From a virus, in the IMG/VR virus record IMGVR_UViG_3300010397_000006, positions 1-64,000 of that record: a stretch of DNA of 64,000 nt; one strand, 5' to 3'. Below the pieces are notes generated by a model. It saw nothing but the letters and a program-made list of their open reading frames with translations, had not been told where the DNA came from and searched no databases. The position numbers and the translations under genes are program-made. This document shows, piece after piece, positions 13,944 through 21,932 of this stretch; position 1 is the first letter of the stretch, and every line of letters begins with the position of its first letter.

Positions 13944-14156
13944 GAACACATCTAAGGCGCGTGGAGTGACGACCACATAAGCGCAAGAAAGAAATAGTAA
14001 GTGGCACAGAGGCACTAAATCCCTTTTGGATTTTAGTATGTGGCTGACACATCTGTACGTCGCAGGTGAAAAGACCTCTCAGCCTCAGCCACATACTAAA
14101 GTTTGCAAGGGATTTTTCTTTCCCTAATCGTATCCACCGGGAAACCGGATTTATAG

Positions 14157-14166
14157 CGAAGCCAAA
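14157..14166 (+). promoter_or_regulatory. CGAAGCCAAA leader motif
   Basis: Exact decamer inside the RNA; GGCTTCG at 14287-14293 could pair with its first seven bases, closing the terminator region. Confidence 0.5.
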
Positions 14167-14192
14167 AACAAAATGAATAGAACGATGTTAGA

Positions 14193-14205
14193 AAACACGG
14201 TGGTT
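14193..14205. promoter_or_regulatory. Dispersed palindrome site 6
   Basis: AAACACGGTGGTT, inverted relative to site 3; AGAAAACACGGTGGTTTGT matches site 3 over 19 bp in reverse. Confidence 0.7.
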
Positions 14206-14231
14206 TGTGCCGTGTTCTTAACCTACCCTAT

Positions 14232-14283
14232 ACGCGCATCTCTACCCGGAAGTTTCGGAGATAGAGAAGCGTGTTTTTGTTTT
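14232..14283 (+). terminator. Rho-independent terminator
   Basis: ACGC (14232-14235) and TCTCTA (14239-14244) pair with TAGAGA (14262-14267) and GCGT (14269-14272), with an inner CCG/CGG stem. The run GTTTTTGTTTT follows. Confidence 0.6.
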
Positions 14284-14305
14284 AAGGCTTCGGGGAAATA
14301 AAAGA

Positions 14306-14587
14306 ATGAAAGAAGCAAAAAGATTCGTAACCTTTGAAGAACTTTCCAAACTAAAACCGGAACTTATTCAAATCAAGAGTGACGCGCAAGACTGGTTCCA
14401 ACATCCTGATCGGTGGCATCACTACGAAGTCCTGAAACGAAGGGTGAAGATGTGCTTGGCAGACCCCGAAGTTTCGAGATACGCAGACCCAATGCAAGAT
14501 TGGGAAGTCTACGACGTTGCCTATCAAGCAATCTTCAAGGAAGGACAAGACCTGACTGACTACGACGAAGAAAACGACGAGGAATAG
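14306..14587 (+). CDS. Hypothetical acidic protein
   Basis: 93 residues, between two structured RNA candidates. Helical, Trp/Tyr-containing, with a strongly acidic end (DYDEENDEE). No strong ribosome site (GGGGAAATAAAAGA). Function unknown. Confidence 0.55.
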   Translation: MKEAKRFVTFEELSKLKPELIQIKSDAQDWFQHPDRWHHYEVLKRRVKMCLADPEVSRYADPMQDWEVYDVAYQAIFKEGQDLTDYDEENDEE

Positions 14588-14596
14588 GGGAGAGTT

Positions 14597-14935
14597 TGAC
14601 AATGGAAGTAGTCCCAGGGAGCCGAGGGACAAAACCTACATAGCACTAAGGATGAAATTAAGGCGAAAGAGGCTCAATCTGTCTACTGAGATAACGACTG
14701 GCAGACTCCCAACAGGCGAAAGCCTCCCCGCGTCAAAGCAGAGAGACAGGCGGGGCTGATGGCTCTAACAGAGCAAGGAAAGGTGAGTGGTTAGCAACCT
14801 GCAAACTGCCGACACCCACCCCGAAAGGGGTTGGCTTGACCCTAACCGGGTAGATTCTTCACTGAAAGGCTTTTTCCTTTCAAGAGAATGTGTCGCTACG
14901 GCGCGCCGTAGGATAACTTTATTAAAAAATAAGTT
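14597..14935 (+). ncRNA. Candidate large structured noncoding RNA with GAAA tetraloops
   Basis: A 380-bp gap before the helicase operon holds many stems. GTCCC/GGGAC lies at 14611-14615 and 14626-14630. AGGC-GAAA-GCCT occurs near 14714. CCCCGC pairs with GCGGGG, and GCTCT with AGAGC. CCCC-GAAA-GGGG occurs near 14818. A long-range GGTTAG/CTAACC helix encloses that last hairpin, TGAAAGG pairs with CCTTTCA, and the 16-bp palindrome CTACGGCGCGCCGTAG follows. GNRA tetraloops and a closed domain indicate a folded RNA. No usable frame was found. Not recognised as RNase P, tmRNA or a group I core. Confidence 0.6.
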
Positions 14936-14969
14936 AACTAGCCTCTAACGCAGGAAACAGGAAAACAAA

Positions 14970-15488
14970 ATGACTCAAACTTTACGTAGAGAAATTATCC
15001 AGATTATCAGGAACGACCTGAACGAATACATCGCGACAGGCGTGAATTACCTCGGAGAAACTGTCCCCGATGTGGTTGTCGAGAAACTTGCCGACGACGT
15101 TTTGAAGGTCTCCGGTGTTGCCAATTCGCCTGTTGCCAGGAAATACAGCGACCCCAACTGGGACTTGCTTCATGGGAAGAAACCATCGGAAGATGCTGTG
15201 GATTGGGCTAAGGTCTATACGTCCATCGCGGTACGGCTAGAGACAGGACTCCTAAGAAACGAGTTTCCTCAATCGGCGGAAGCGCAAAAGGTTTACCGAT
15301 GGATTGCGGAGCAGGAGGAAAAAGGTCAAAGCCTGAACACATGGATCAAGTGGGCTATGGATGGCAAACGGGCGGAGTTTTCCTTTATCTACCACAAAGA
15401 CCCGAACCTCATTAAGCGCGACTGGGTACAAGCCTTCGCGAGGACTTCTGTGGCGGGACAGAGAAAATTTGAGACATTAGATGACTAA
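14970..15488 (+). CDS. Hypothetical protein ahead of the helicase
   Basis: 172 residues. N-terminal helical half; C-terminal half with WIKWAMDGKRAEF and LIKRDWVQAF. It overlaps the helicase gene by eight bases, so the two should be made together. A loader or organiser role for the helicase is possible from position alone. No family motif seen. Confidence 0.6.
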   Translation: MTQTLRREIIQIIRNDLNEYIATGVNYLGETVPDVVVEKLADDVLKVSGVANSPVARKYSDPNWDLLHGKKPSEDAVDWAKVYTSIAVRLETGLLRNEFPQSAEAQKVYRWIAEQEEKGQSLNTWIKWAMDGKRAEFSFIYHKDPNLIKRDWVQAFARTSVAGQRKFETLDD

Positions 15489-16518
15489 GCCCGAAGAAGT
15501 AACCCCCGATTACTCCCGCCTCGTCTTCACGCCCCTTGAAGCCTCCAATGCTACCGAGAAGTACGTCAGGCAGATACAGGAAGGCGACGAGGAAGGGATG
15601 CCTCTCTACGTCCCCAAGATGGAATACAACCCTGAGAAGAAAAGGGGTTTCCTGCCCGTCAAGCGCGGGGAACTGATTACCATCCTCGGCAGACCTGGGA
15701 ACGGGAAGACAGGCTTCATGTTCCGGTGGGCGCGAATGAGAGCCAATGACCTGCAAAGACAGGCGAAGGAAGGCAATAAGGTTGCCGCCAATTCTGTCGT
15801 GTTGTACTTCACTCTTGAGCAGATGGTCGAGGAATTGAGACTGTTCCATGTCGCGGCAGAGGAGGGGATTAGTTCCACAGACATCGCCAACGGGAAACTT
15901 CCTGATGAGACATGGAAGCAGGTTACGAACTCACTGCGAGGGATGCACACGACCCCTCTGTGGCTGGCTGGCAAGTCGATGGAAAGGCGCAAGGACAAAG
16001 TAAAACTCACAGAGGAAGCCCTGCGCGGAACTCTGGCAAGCATCGAGAAATGGCGCGGCGATGAACTTGAGACCCAGATTGACTCTGTGTTTGTGGACTA
16101 TCTCCAACGGTTCCGGTCAGATGGTCGCGACTGGACGCAGTTCTACGGGGATACAGTCAATGGTCTCAAGGAAATGGCAGGAGATTACGCCACGCGCATG
16201 ATAGTTGGTGTCCAAGCCAAGCGCGAGGTGGATAAGTACGAAGTCCCTATCCCGCAGATGGATGACGGTCAGTGGACTTCTGGCATCGAACAACAGTCTG
16301 ATGGGATGATGAGCGTTGTTCGCCCCAGTCATTACAAAGCGGACGCGGAAGATTTCGATGGAGTAGTGGTCAAGGGTCATGAGCAGATGGTTATCACAGT
16401 CTTGAAACGAAAATTAGGTCAGGCGAATTTCAACGCGTGGGTCAAGTTCGCCCCGGAATATAACCGTCTCGATGAACAAGAATTGAAGCACTATAAGTTC
16501 AACGGAGATGATGTTTGA
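15481..16518 (+). CDS. DnaB-type replicative helicase (RecA-fold ATPase)
   Basis: 345 residues. Walker A GRPGNGKT at about 70-77, catalytic Glu in YFTLEQM (about 113), Walker B as DSVFVDYLQRF (Asp about 207) and a late VQAKREVD segment fit the DnaB/KaiC-type C-terminal ATPase domain. The N-terminal DnaB domain is missing or replaced by about 60 residues. It should unwind DNA at the phage fork as a hexamer. The primase gene follows immediately. Confidence 0.85.
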   Translation: MTKPEEVTPDYSRLVFTPLEASNATEKYVRQIQEGDEEGMPLYVPKMEYNPEKKRGFLPVKRGELITILGRPGNGKTGFMFRWARMRANDLQRQAKEGNKVAANSVVLYFTLEQMVEELRLFHVAAEEGISSTDIANGKLPDETWKQVTNSLRGMHTTPLWLAGKSMERRKDKVKLTEEALRGTLASIEKWRGDELETQIDSVFVDYLQRFRSDGRDWTQFYGDTVNGLKEMAGDYATRMIVGVQAKREVDKYEVPIPQMDDGQWTSGIEQQSDGMMSVVRPSHYKADAEDFDGVVVKGHEQMVITVLKRKLGQANFNAWVKFAPEYNRLDEQELKHYKFNGDDV

Positions 16519-16574
16519 CGATGACTACTCCGCATACTAACATAAGGTTATCCCAACAATTGAAAGGCGAAGCC

Positions 16575-17582
16575 ATGCCGTACAACGTTGAAGAATTACT
16601 TATGAAAAATGATCTAATCGCGTTTGCAGAGCGCGCGGGGGCGAGGTTCAATCGGATAGGAAAAGAAATGAGAAGTTGCTGTCCGCTTCATGGCGGCAAG
16701 AACCCGACAGGGTTTTCGGTTTGGGACGATGGGGGAAAACAGAGGTGGAGATGCTTTACGGATACATGTGGTGGGGGAGATTTAATTGACTTCATATCTG
16801 CTTGGCAACACAAGTCATTTAAAGATGCAGTTGTATTTCTGGGTGGTGAAGTAGCCCTAGACCCCTTCGAGATGGAGAGGCTGGCGCGCGAGAGACATGA
16901 GAAGGCTGTCCGAGCGCGAGAGGCGGCATTGAAGATAGAGGAAGCGCGCCGGAAGGAATTGCAGGCAGAGGAAAAACACCTGTACTATCACAGTCACATG
17001 AATCAGTATTTCGTGGACGAGTGGATAAAACGGGGACTGGATGAGTGTTGGCAGGGTTTCTTCTACCTGGGGGGATGCGAGGATTTTGTGGTCAACGAGA
17101 CGTGGCACACTCCCACCCTGACAATCCCCATCCGAGACGAGAACTTTGAGGTGCTGAATATCAAGCACAGACTCCTGAACCCCCTGAAACCCGCCGACAA
17201 GTACCGCCCGGAAAAACCTGGGCTTGGTAAGTTTCCTTACTTCCTCTCGTTCCCTGAACTCGGATACAGCGGGGATGTGGTGTGGGTTTTAGAGGGTGAA
17301 ATTAAAAGTATGGTCTCTGCTTCAATCAACCCTGAGGAAAAATGGCAATACATCGGAGTCCCCGGCATGTCGCAGTACGGCGGACTGGTCGAGAAATTAT
17401 TTGGAAAGAACGTGATTGTCGTTGCCGACCCGAACGCAGAGAAGGAAGCAGGGGACTTCTGCAAGAAAGTGAACGGGAGGCTGCTGGAACTTCCCGGCAA
17501 GATTGACGACCTGATCGTGGAACACAAGTACGACGGGGGTTGGATGCGTGGAATAGAAAGACAGGCGAGGAGAATTAGATAA
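16575..17582 (+). CDS. DnaG-type primase
   Basis: 335 residues from ATG 16575, chosen because AAAGGCGAAGCC precedes it and the first residues match the usual DnaG N-terminus; starts at 16515 (TTG) or 16521 are also open. Zinc-binding motif: CCPLH (about 35-39) with C60 and C65. A toprim core is indicated by VLEGE (Glu about 240) and VVADPN (Asp about 285). The long charged helix at 100-135 is between the two domains. It makes RNA primers with the adjacent helicase. GCGAAGCC, the leader motif core, abuts its ATG. Confidence 0.85.
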   Translation: MPYNVEELLMKNDLIAFAERAGARFNRIGKEMRSCCPLHGGKNPTGFSVWDDGGKQRWRCFTDTCGGGDLIDFISAWQHKSFKDAVVFLGGEVALDPFEMERLARERHEKAVRAREAALKIEEARRKELQAEEKHLYYHSHMNQYFVDEWIKRGLDECWQGFFYLGGCEDFVVNETWHTPTLTIPIRDENFEVLNIKHRLLNPLKPADKYRPEKPGLGKFPYFLSFPELGYSGDVVWVLEGEIKSMVSASINPEEKWQYIGVPGMSQYGGLVEKLFGKNVIVVADPNAEKEAGDFCKKVNGRLLELPGKIDDLIVEHKYDGGWMRGIERQARRIR

Positions 17583-17788
17583 TGGACGCAATTTTTATAA
17601 AGAAGATAAAGGAACGATGGCGCGTGTGGCTTGGATCCCTGGAAGATGCAGACCCCCAACCCGCCAAGTGTGACGCAAGGTTCCTCAAATTCAGCGATGC
17701 GAAAACCTACGCGCGGGACTGGGAAGCGAAGTCTGGTATCCCGAACGTCCGGTTCCTGATGATGGAGGAACAATATGATTGCGGATAG
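17582..17788 (+). CDS. Small basic hypothetical protein
   Basis: 68 residues, ATG overlapping the primase stop (TAATG). Basic, Trp-rich N-terminal part (IKERWRVWLGSL). Overlaps the next gene by 14 bases. Function unknown. Confidence 0.55.
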   Translation: MDAIFIKKIKERWRVWLGSLEDADPQPAKCDARFLKFSDAKTYARDWEAKSGIPNVRFLMMEEQYDCG

Positions 17789-17960
17789 TCATTTAGGTCT
17801 ATGTCCATGCGATTGTAAACGAGTTGTTCCTCATAACCACTTCTGGGCGACTGACGCCTGTAGACAGCGCGCGCGGGGCAGGGGTATCCGTATGCCTGTG
17901 GGGAAGCGGGAGTTCGAGCGCGTGAACAAGAAGATCAAGAGGCTAAAAAATGGACACTAA
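17775..17960 (+). CDS. Small Cys/Arg-rich protein
   Basis: 61 residues with GGAGGAAC as ribosome site. CPCDCKR and a later Cys with HNHF suggest a zinc knuckle; the second half is highly basic. It could bind nucleic acid. Overlaps both neighbours. Confidence 0.5.
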   Translation: MIADSHLGLCPCDCKRVVPHNHFWATDACRQRARGRGIRMPVGKREFERVNKKIKRLKNGH

Positions 17961-18282
17961 GTTTTCTTACTTTTATCCGGTCAAAGTTGAACAGCAGTTG
18001 GACTTTGAAGGCAAGGTACACAGCAAGAACGTGTACCTGACCGGACACATCGTCTACAACGGCAGACTCATGTGCAAGGAGTCGCGTGAGGTCGTCGTGA
18101 ACCGGGCGAAGGCGGACAAAGAGAAGAACTCTCCCACCCGCCTTCCGCGTGTCTCTCTCTGTCCCGTCTGCCAAGAAGCGTACAAGGAGTGTCCTGAGAG
18201 CGACTGGTACAGGTTTACTCACGCCCTGCCTGCTGAGACGGTGGGGATCGAGATACTTAGTAAAGACGTGGTGAGTAGTTGA
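17950..18282 (+). CDS. Hypothetical protein with CPVC motif
   Basis: 110 residues. Beta-rich first half (KVHSKNVYLTGHIVYNGR, read in parts), basic middle, and CPVCQEAYKEC near residue 76. Function unknown. Confidence 0.55.
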   Translation: MDTKFSYFYPVKVEQQLDFEGKVHSKNVYLTGHIVYNGRLMCKESREVVVNRAKADKEKNSPTRLPRVSLCPVCQEAYKECPESDWYRFTHALPAETVGIEILSKDVVSS

Positions 18283-18294
18283 TTGGAGTTTTGA

Positions 18295-18672
18295 ATGGAT
18301 AGAATGTTTGCGAAGATACTAAAAGAACTAGATTACCCTCCTGTGTTTCTTGTGTCCGAGGAGCAATTTGCCAAAGTCGAGGGTGTTTCCATCCGGGGGA
18401 GTTACGGAATCGCCTCGGTTCAGTATCGCATTATTTCTGTTCAAAGCTGGTTGGAGGGGAAGGCGAAGGAAAATACTCTGTATCATGAGACGTTCCACAT
18501 CCTGTTCCCCCACAAACCTCATTGGTGGATTGAGAGAGCCGCCGAGAAGATGGCAGGGGGCGGGGGAAGCGGATACTGGTCAGATAGGTTTAACAAGACC
18601 CCGAATGACGTTCCGCCTCGCGCTCGTATCCTTGAAATGGCGCGCAAGGCTTCAAAACACATGAAACGCTAA
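18295..18672 (+). CDS. Small HExxH metallopeptidase-like protein
   Basis: 125 residues. HETFH at about 64-68 is a perfect HExxH zincin motif, within a helix and followed by HKPHWWIE, giving a possible third ligand. This recalls the ImmA/IrrE-like and SprT-like small zincins. Those phage or mobile-element proteins can cleave repressors; that role here is inference. Weak leader; last gene before an intergenic palindrome. Confidence 0.55.
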   Translation: MDRMFAKILKELDYPPVFLVSEEQFAKVEGVSIRGSYGIASVQYRIISVQSWLEGKAKENTLYHETFHILFPHKPHWWIERAAEKMAGGGGSGYWSDRFNKTPNDVPPRARILEMARKASKHMKR

Positions 18673-18714
18673 TTTATTTCTAATCCTATTTTCGTAGATA
18701 TGTAGTAAACTAGA

Positions 18715-18727
18715 AAACACAGAGTTT
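18715..18727. promoter_or_regulatory. Dispersed palindrome site 7
   Basis: AAACACAGAGTTT, a variant with a changed centre and one arm mismatch, flanked by AGA and TGT. Intergenic, upstream of 18776. Confidence 0.55.
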
Positions 18728-18775
18728 TGTTTGGAAAGAAAAAAGAGAGAACGATTAATTTTTCAAGGAGACAAA

Positions 18776-19066
18776 ATGAAGCAATTGACAAAGGAACAGG
18801 CGATTGAGATTTACAAAGGAGGGGAGTGGAAAGATTGGTCGGACGAGGAAGTTGTAAAATTCCAGTTGTACCAAAGAAAGTGTTGCCTGCCGTTCAATGT
18901 GTTTCATGTGGCTGTCGGCAGAGTCTTGGGTCGCCCTGTGTTTACTCATGAGTTCGCGAACTGGCAGGCAATCATTGATGAGTACGAGGGGAAACGAACT
19001 GCGCCGACGTTTGATGAAATTGTCAACATGATTCCAGAAGAAAAGAGACTTGTAATCGGCTTATGA
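18776..19066 (+). CDS. Hypothetical protein
   Basis: 96 residues from ATG 18776, ribosome site CAAGGAGACAAA. A Trp-Asp-rich start (KGGEWKDWSDEEVVKFQL, read in parts) and a helical, mostly acidic body. Opens a small operon to 20342. Function unknown. Confidence 0.6.
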   Translation: MKQLTKEQAIEIYKGGEWKDWSDEEVVKFQLYQRKCCLPFNVFHVAVGRVLGRPVFTHEFANWQAIIDEYEGKRTAPTFDEIVNMIPEEKRLVIGL

Positions 19067-19227
19067 TTTACGTCATCATCCCCAATGAACCGTTACCAGA
19101 AAGTGTCGCCAAAGCACTCTCTGAGTACTACGCCAAGCATGGCAACCCGCCGCCGCCGTTCGTGAGCGCAGAGGTGGACGGGGAGGTGGTGGAAGTCAAG
19201 GAATTTGAAACGAAAGAGGAAGAATGA
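19063..19227 (+). CDS. Tiny acidic protein
   Basis: 54 residues between two genes, linked by ATGA overlaps at both ends (19063 and 19224). Proline run in the middle and Glu-rich end. Codon spacing and coupling support it; function unknown. Confidence 0.5.
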   Translation: MIYVIIPNEPLPESVAKALSEYYAKHGNPPPPFVSAEVDGEVVEVKEFETKEEE

Positions 19228-19676
19228 AATACAAATACGCAGGCAAGGAATACGCTCTCCGTCTCGATGACGATGGGAAAATTGCATGTTCCGATCTTGG
19301 AACCTCGTATCCAACTGTCGAGGAAGCGAAGGCGGCAATCCGTGAGCAGACCGAGAAAGAGAAGTCTCTACCGCGCGTGACCGTCCTGTTCTTCAATGAT
19401 CGTCACTACGCAAGTTTCATCGAAGGTACTTCGACCTTAAAGCAGGCAGGGGAAAGTCGTTACGGGGGATCGGGAATGATTTGGGTTTCCTGCAAAGACT
19501 CGCGCGGAAAGGTTGAGCGCAAGAAATTTTTTGTGTCTGATGTTTTCAAAGACACACCGGAGAACCGCGAAAAAGTAAACAAGATCGTTTCTTTAGGAAC
19601 CCAGATAGCAGGCTTGGAAGAAGAAATGTCCGCTTTGAGATTCTCCCTTGAGTGCGTGGAACCTATCGAGTTGTAA
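19224..19676 (+). CDS. Hypothetical protein
   Basis: 150 residues, ribosome site GAGGAAGA. The first 40 residues form a beta-rich domain (KYAGKEYALRLDDDGKI); a C-terminal coiled-coil-like helix follows KKFFVSDVFKDTPENREK. Its stop abuts the next ATG. No known family. Confidence 0.55.
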   Translation: MKYKYAGKEYALRLDDDGKIACSDLGTSYPTVEEAKAAIREQTEKEKSLPRVTVLFFNDRHYASFIEGTSTLKQAGESRYGGSGMIWVSCKDSRGKVERKKFFVSDVFKDTPENREKVNKIVSLGTQIAGLEEEMSALRFSLECVEPIEL

Positions 19677-20342
19677 ATGACCGAAGAAATCGCCGTCACA
19701 AAGTACCTCAGTGAACCTGAGAGACTTGCTGAATACATACGCCAATCCAGAAACCTGCATGTAGGCTTCGAGTTCTGCAAACTGGTCGTGGAGTTGAAGA
19801 ACAAGATCGACTCAACTCTCGACCCCGTAATCCCCGCGATGGAGGAAGTGTTCGAGGAGGACAAGCCCAAAGAATACAGCGGCATGACGTTCTTTGAAGC
19901 CATGCGTTCCTCGACCACCCTGGACAGCACGACCATCGAGAGGCACATCCGAGTTGAAAGAATGTACGATGTCGTGCCGGATAATGTCCTGCCTGCCATA
20001 CAGATGATGCCATTCCGTAGCAAAATTCAGATTGCGAACGCGGTGGAGGACGGGTACGACCTGACCGAGACGGGTACGAGTGGCAAGTCGCGTTTCGAGG
20101 AACTGGCAGACGCCTACTATCCCCAGGACATCTCCGTCAAATTGCACGAAATCAAAGGCACGACGCCTCGCAACCAGTTCTGCAAGTTTGAAGTGGACAA
20201 AGAGGGAGTCGTGTGGGCGTATACGGCGCATGGGAAGTTTGTTTACTACGAGCCGAAGGTGTACGAGAATCCAGAGGTTGCTGAACTCATGGAGTGGGTA
20301 CACCGGAAGGCGATCAGAAAACTAGGGGCTACCCCGAAGTAA
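19677..20342 (+). CDS. Hypothetical helical protein
   Basis: 221 residues. Predominantly helical first 150 residues with repeated Glu/Arg patterns, then a beta-rich end (CKFEVDKEGVVWAYTAHGKFVYYE). Starts immediately after the previous stop. No catalytic motif; possibly a DNA- or host-interacting protein of the replication module. Confidence 0.55.
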   Translation: MTEEIAVTKYLSEPERLAEYIRQSRNLHVGFEFCKLVVELKNKIDSTLDPVIPAMEEVFEEDKPKEYSGMTFFEAMRSSTTLDSTTIERHIRVERMYDVVPDNVLPAIQMMPFRSKIQIANAVEDGYDLTETGTSGKSRFEELADAYYPQDISVKLHEIKGTTPRNQFCKFEVDKEGVVWAYTAHGKFVYYEPKVYENPEVAELMEWVHRKAIRKLGATPK

Positions 20343-20351
20343 AGGAGAAAA

Positions 20352-20738
20352 ATGAAAAAGCATTTTGTAACGTTTCTTAGTCCGGGTACTTTTGTCGCAG
20401 AGGAAACAACCAAAGAGATTGACTCTTGGGATGTTGATAAGGCAATGGAAATGTCGGGGCAAATCATTGAGAGGCACAACGCCCTGCCTTATGGTTTCTA
20501 CTTCACAACCCTTGAGCGCGGCGACGAAGACTTCAATCCCAGACAGACTTCCAAGAGCGGGATGTACTATCTTGGCGGGGATGTGTTGACCGTCGATGAC
20601 TTGAAGGCACAGAATGACTCTAGTAACGACATACTTATTTCTAATATGGAAATCAACGGCTGGCATAAAGTCGTTGTTAATAGGAATTCTTGGAGTTGGA
20701 CTCAACCCCTCGAAGAAGGTGACGTAGTTCTCAAGTAA
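20352..20738 (+). CDS. Conserved phage protein of unknown function
   Basis: 128 residues; ribosome site AAAGGAGAAAA. The opening KHFVTFLSPGTFVAEETT followed by IDSWDVDKA and an LPYGFYF segment is a pattern I know from many phage hypothetical proteins. No function is established to my knowledge. Its last bases form half of the palindrome at 20737. Confidence 0.7.
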   Translation: MKKHFVTFLSPGTFVAEETTKEIDSWDVDKAMEMSGQIIERHNALPYGFYFTTLERGDEDFNPRQTSKSGMYYLGGDVLTVDDLKAQNDSSNDILISNMEINGWHKVVVNRNSWSWTQPLEEGDVVLK

Positions 20739-20749
20739 ACACGGTGTTT
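20737..20749. promoter_or_regulatory. Dispersed palindrome site 8
   Basis: AAACACGGTGTTT, exact consensus in the G-centre form; overlaps the stop of 20352-20738 and lies five bases upstream of ATG 20754. Confidence 0.75.
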
Positions 20750-20753
20750 TCTC

Positions 20754-21275
20754 ATGACAATATTAGCGAAGCCAAAACCTATCAAGGTCAAGAAAGTAAA
20801 GAAAGCCCGCCGCAAGAGTTCCCGCCAACTGCTTGAGCGCGAACTGGACAGGCTTGTGCGCTCTATCGTCCTCCTGCGGGACGGGTTCTGCGTGTGTCCT
20901 GCTCCCAAGAACGGTCACAGCATAGTAATGCAACCCGGACACCTGATTACGAGGGTAAAAGAGGGGGTGAAGTACGATTTATTCAATGTGAACACACAAT
21001 GCTCCGCGTGTAATCAAAGACATTCCATGCCGAATCAATGGCGTTACTACGATACGTGGTTCATTGAGAATTTTGGGGAGGCGGAGAGACTGCGGATAGA
21101 TGATGATGCCGAGAAGCATGTAAGGTACTCGGTGGACGACATGCTGGAACTGCGCTCCCAGTTGCTTGACATCTACAGTAAACAGGTGGCGGAGAAGGGG
21201 TGGAAGCCCCGGTTCAGCCAGCGAGAGATACTGACGGGAGAGTGGAGAAAGGAAATAAAAGATGAACGCAAATGA
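20754..21275 (+). CDS. NinG-like HNH-fold nuclease
   Basis: 173 residues. Lys-rich start, then Cys-containing region and QPGHLITRVK...NVNTQCSACNQRHS, matching the Q-x-G-H-x-I-x-R and N-x-x-x-Q-C-x-x-C-N segments of NinG/Rap-type recombination nucleases of lambdoid phages. Likely role: cleaving branched DNA during recombination. CGAAGCCAAA is at codons 5-8. It overlaps the next small membrane gene by 14 bases. Confidence 0.7.
   Translation: MTILAKPKPIKVKKVKKARRKSSRQLLERELDRLVRSIVLLRDGFCVCPAPKNGHSIVMQPGHLITRVKEGVKYDLFNVNTQCSACNQRHSMPNQWRYYDTWFIENFGEAERLRIDDDAEKHVRYSVDDMLELRSQLLDIYSKQVAEKGWKPRFSQREILTGEWRKEIKDERK
20767..20776 (+). promoter_or_regulatory. CGAAGCCAAA leader motif inside gene start
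   Basis: Exact decamer at bases 14-23 of the ninG-like gene, read GCG-AAG-CCA-AAA. Confidence 0.55.
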
Positions 21276-21387
21276 CATCGCAATGATATTAATCGTGATA
21301 GGACTTGTGATTGGTGGAATCATTACTATGTTGTCGAATTACTCAGATGAAATCGTAAAAATCATCCGAGAGATAAAGAGGAAATAA
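21262..21387 (+). CDS. Tiny single-pass membrane protein
   Basis: 41 residues with one hydrophobic helix (MILIVIGLVIGGIITML) and a charged C-terminal helix. Overlaps the nuclease gene and is joined to the next gene by TAATG. Function unknown; possible envelope microprotein. Confidence 0.6.
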   Translation: MNANDIAMILIVIGLVIGGIITMLSNYSDEIVKIIREIKRK

Positions 21388-21521
21388 TGACACCTAAAAA
21401 AGTAGCAGACATCCAAGAAGATTACGAAACCAACCCGGAAATATCTCTATTCGAGCGCGGAATTATTTTCTCGATAGTAGCCGTCGTCTCCATTGCAATC
21501 TTGAAACTGTTGGGGTTCTAA
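21387..21521 (+). CDS. Tiny single-pass membrane protein
   Basis: 44 residues; charged N-terminal half and a C-terminal membrane helix (IIFSIVAVVSIAILKLL), opposite in layout to its neighbour. Ribosome site AGAGGAAATA. TAATG overlap with the next gene. Confidence 0.6.
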   Translation: MTPKKVADIQEDYETNPEISLFERGIIFSIVAVVSIAILKLLGF

Positions 21522-21742
21522 TGGACTTAGGCGTCGAATTTTTCCAGCAGAAGAAGATCGACCAGTTCGCCACCATGTATTCCGGTTGGGTAAACAACAG
21601 GCGGGTGGACATTCTGGAAGTCAATCATCGCGGCGTTGACTACACGTGCTACCTGGACGGAAACCAGAAGACGACGTTGTTCACTCACGTCACGCGAGGC
21701 GAAGCCCAGAGGATGCTCTTGGAACTCAAGGACGGACAATAG
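21521..21742 (+). CDS. Hypothetical protein
   Basis: 73 residues, TAATG-coupled. Beta-rich middle (RRVDILEVNHRGVDYTCYLDG) with a helical end. Function unknown. Confidence 0.55.
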   Translation: MDLGVEFFQQKKIDQFATMYSGWVNNRRVDILEVNHRGVDYTCYLDGNQKTTLFTHVTRGEAQRMLLELKDGQ

Positions 21743-21852
21743 TGGACGTTTTTCTGATTGCCGCCCTCTACGTGGTGTACTGGGCGACGTTGACTAAGTT
21801 GCTGTACCTGTCTTCGGTATTTGGGTACAAGATAGCAAGAGAGATTTTCTAG
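21742..21852 (+). CDS. Tiny membrane protein, GTG start
   Basis: 36 residues from GTG 21742 (TAGTG overlap). One membrane helix (FLIAALYVVYWATLTKLLYL) with a basic end. Third tiny membrane protein in a row. Confidence 0.5.
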   Translation: MDVFLIAALYVVYWATLTKLLYLSSVFGYKIAREIF

Positions 21853-21932
21853 GATACTAAGTAACTATACGCAAATTTTTGGAATTTTGTATTATTAATC
21901 CTATTGAATATTATAGTTAATGATAGAGAGAA

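Larger units (their letters stand above)
13950..14283 (+). ncRNA. Candidate noncoding RNA with own promoter and terminator
   Basis: Between a consensus promoter and a terminator-like hairpin. A 16-bp perfect stem joins TTTAGTATGTGGCTGA (14032-14047) to 14085-14100, enclosing an AGGT/ACCT hairpin. An alternative pairing, ACTAAATCC with GGATTTTAGT (14014-14036), competes for part of the stem, so two states are possible. It contains a palindrome site at 14193 and CGAAGCCAAA at 14157. A 42-codon frame at 14173 is probably accidental. No known family recognised. Confidence 0.6.

Noticed and set aside
14173-14301. 42-codon frame inside the RNA region
   Set aside because: It lies across a palindrome, a terminator hairpin and T-run, has no ribosome site, and its composition looks accidental.
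14597-14935. RNase P RNA, tmRNA or group I intron
   Set aside because: Conserved core sequences of these families were not seen, despite the tetraloops.
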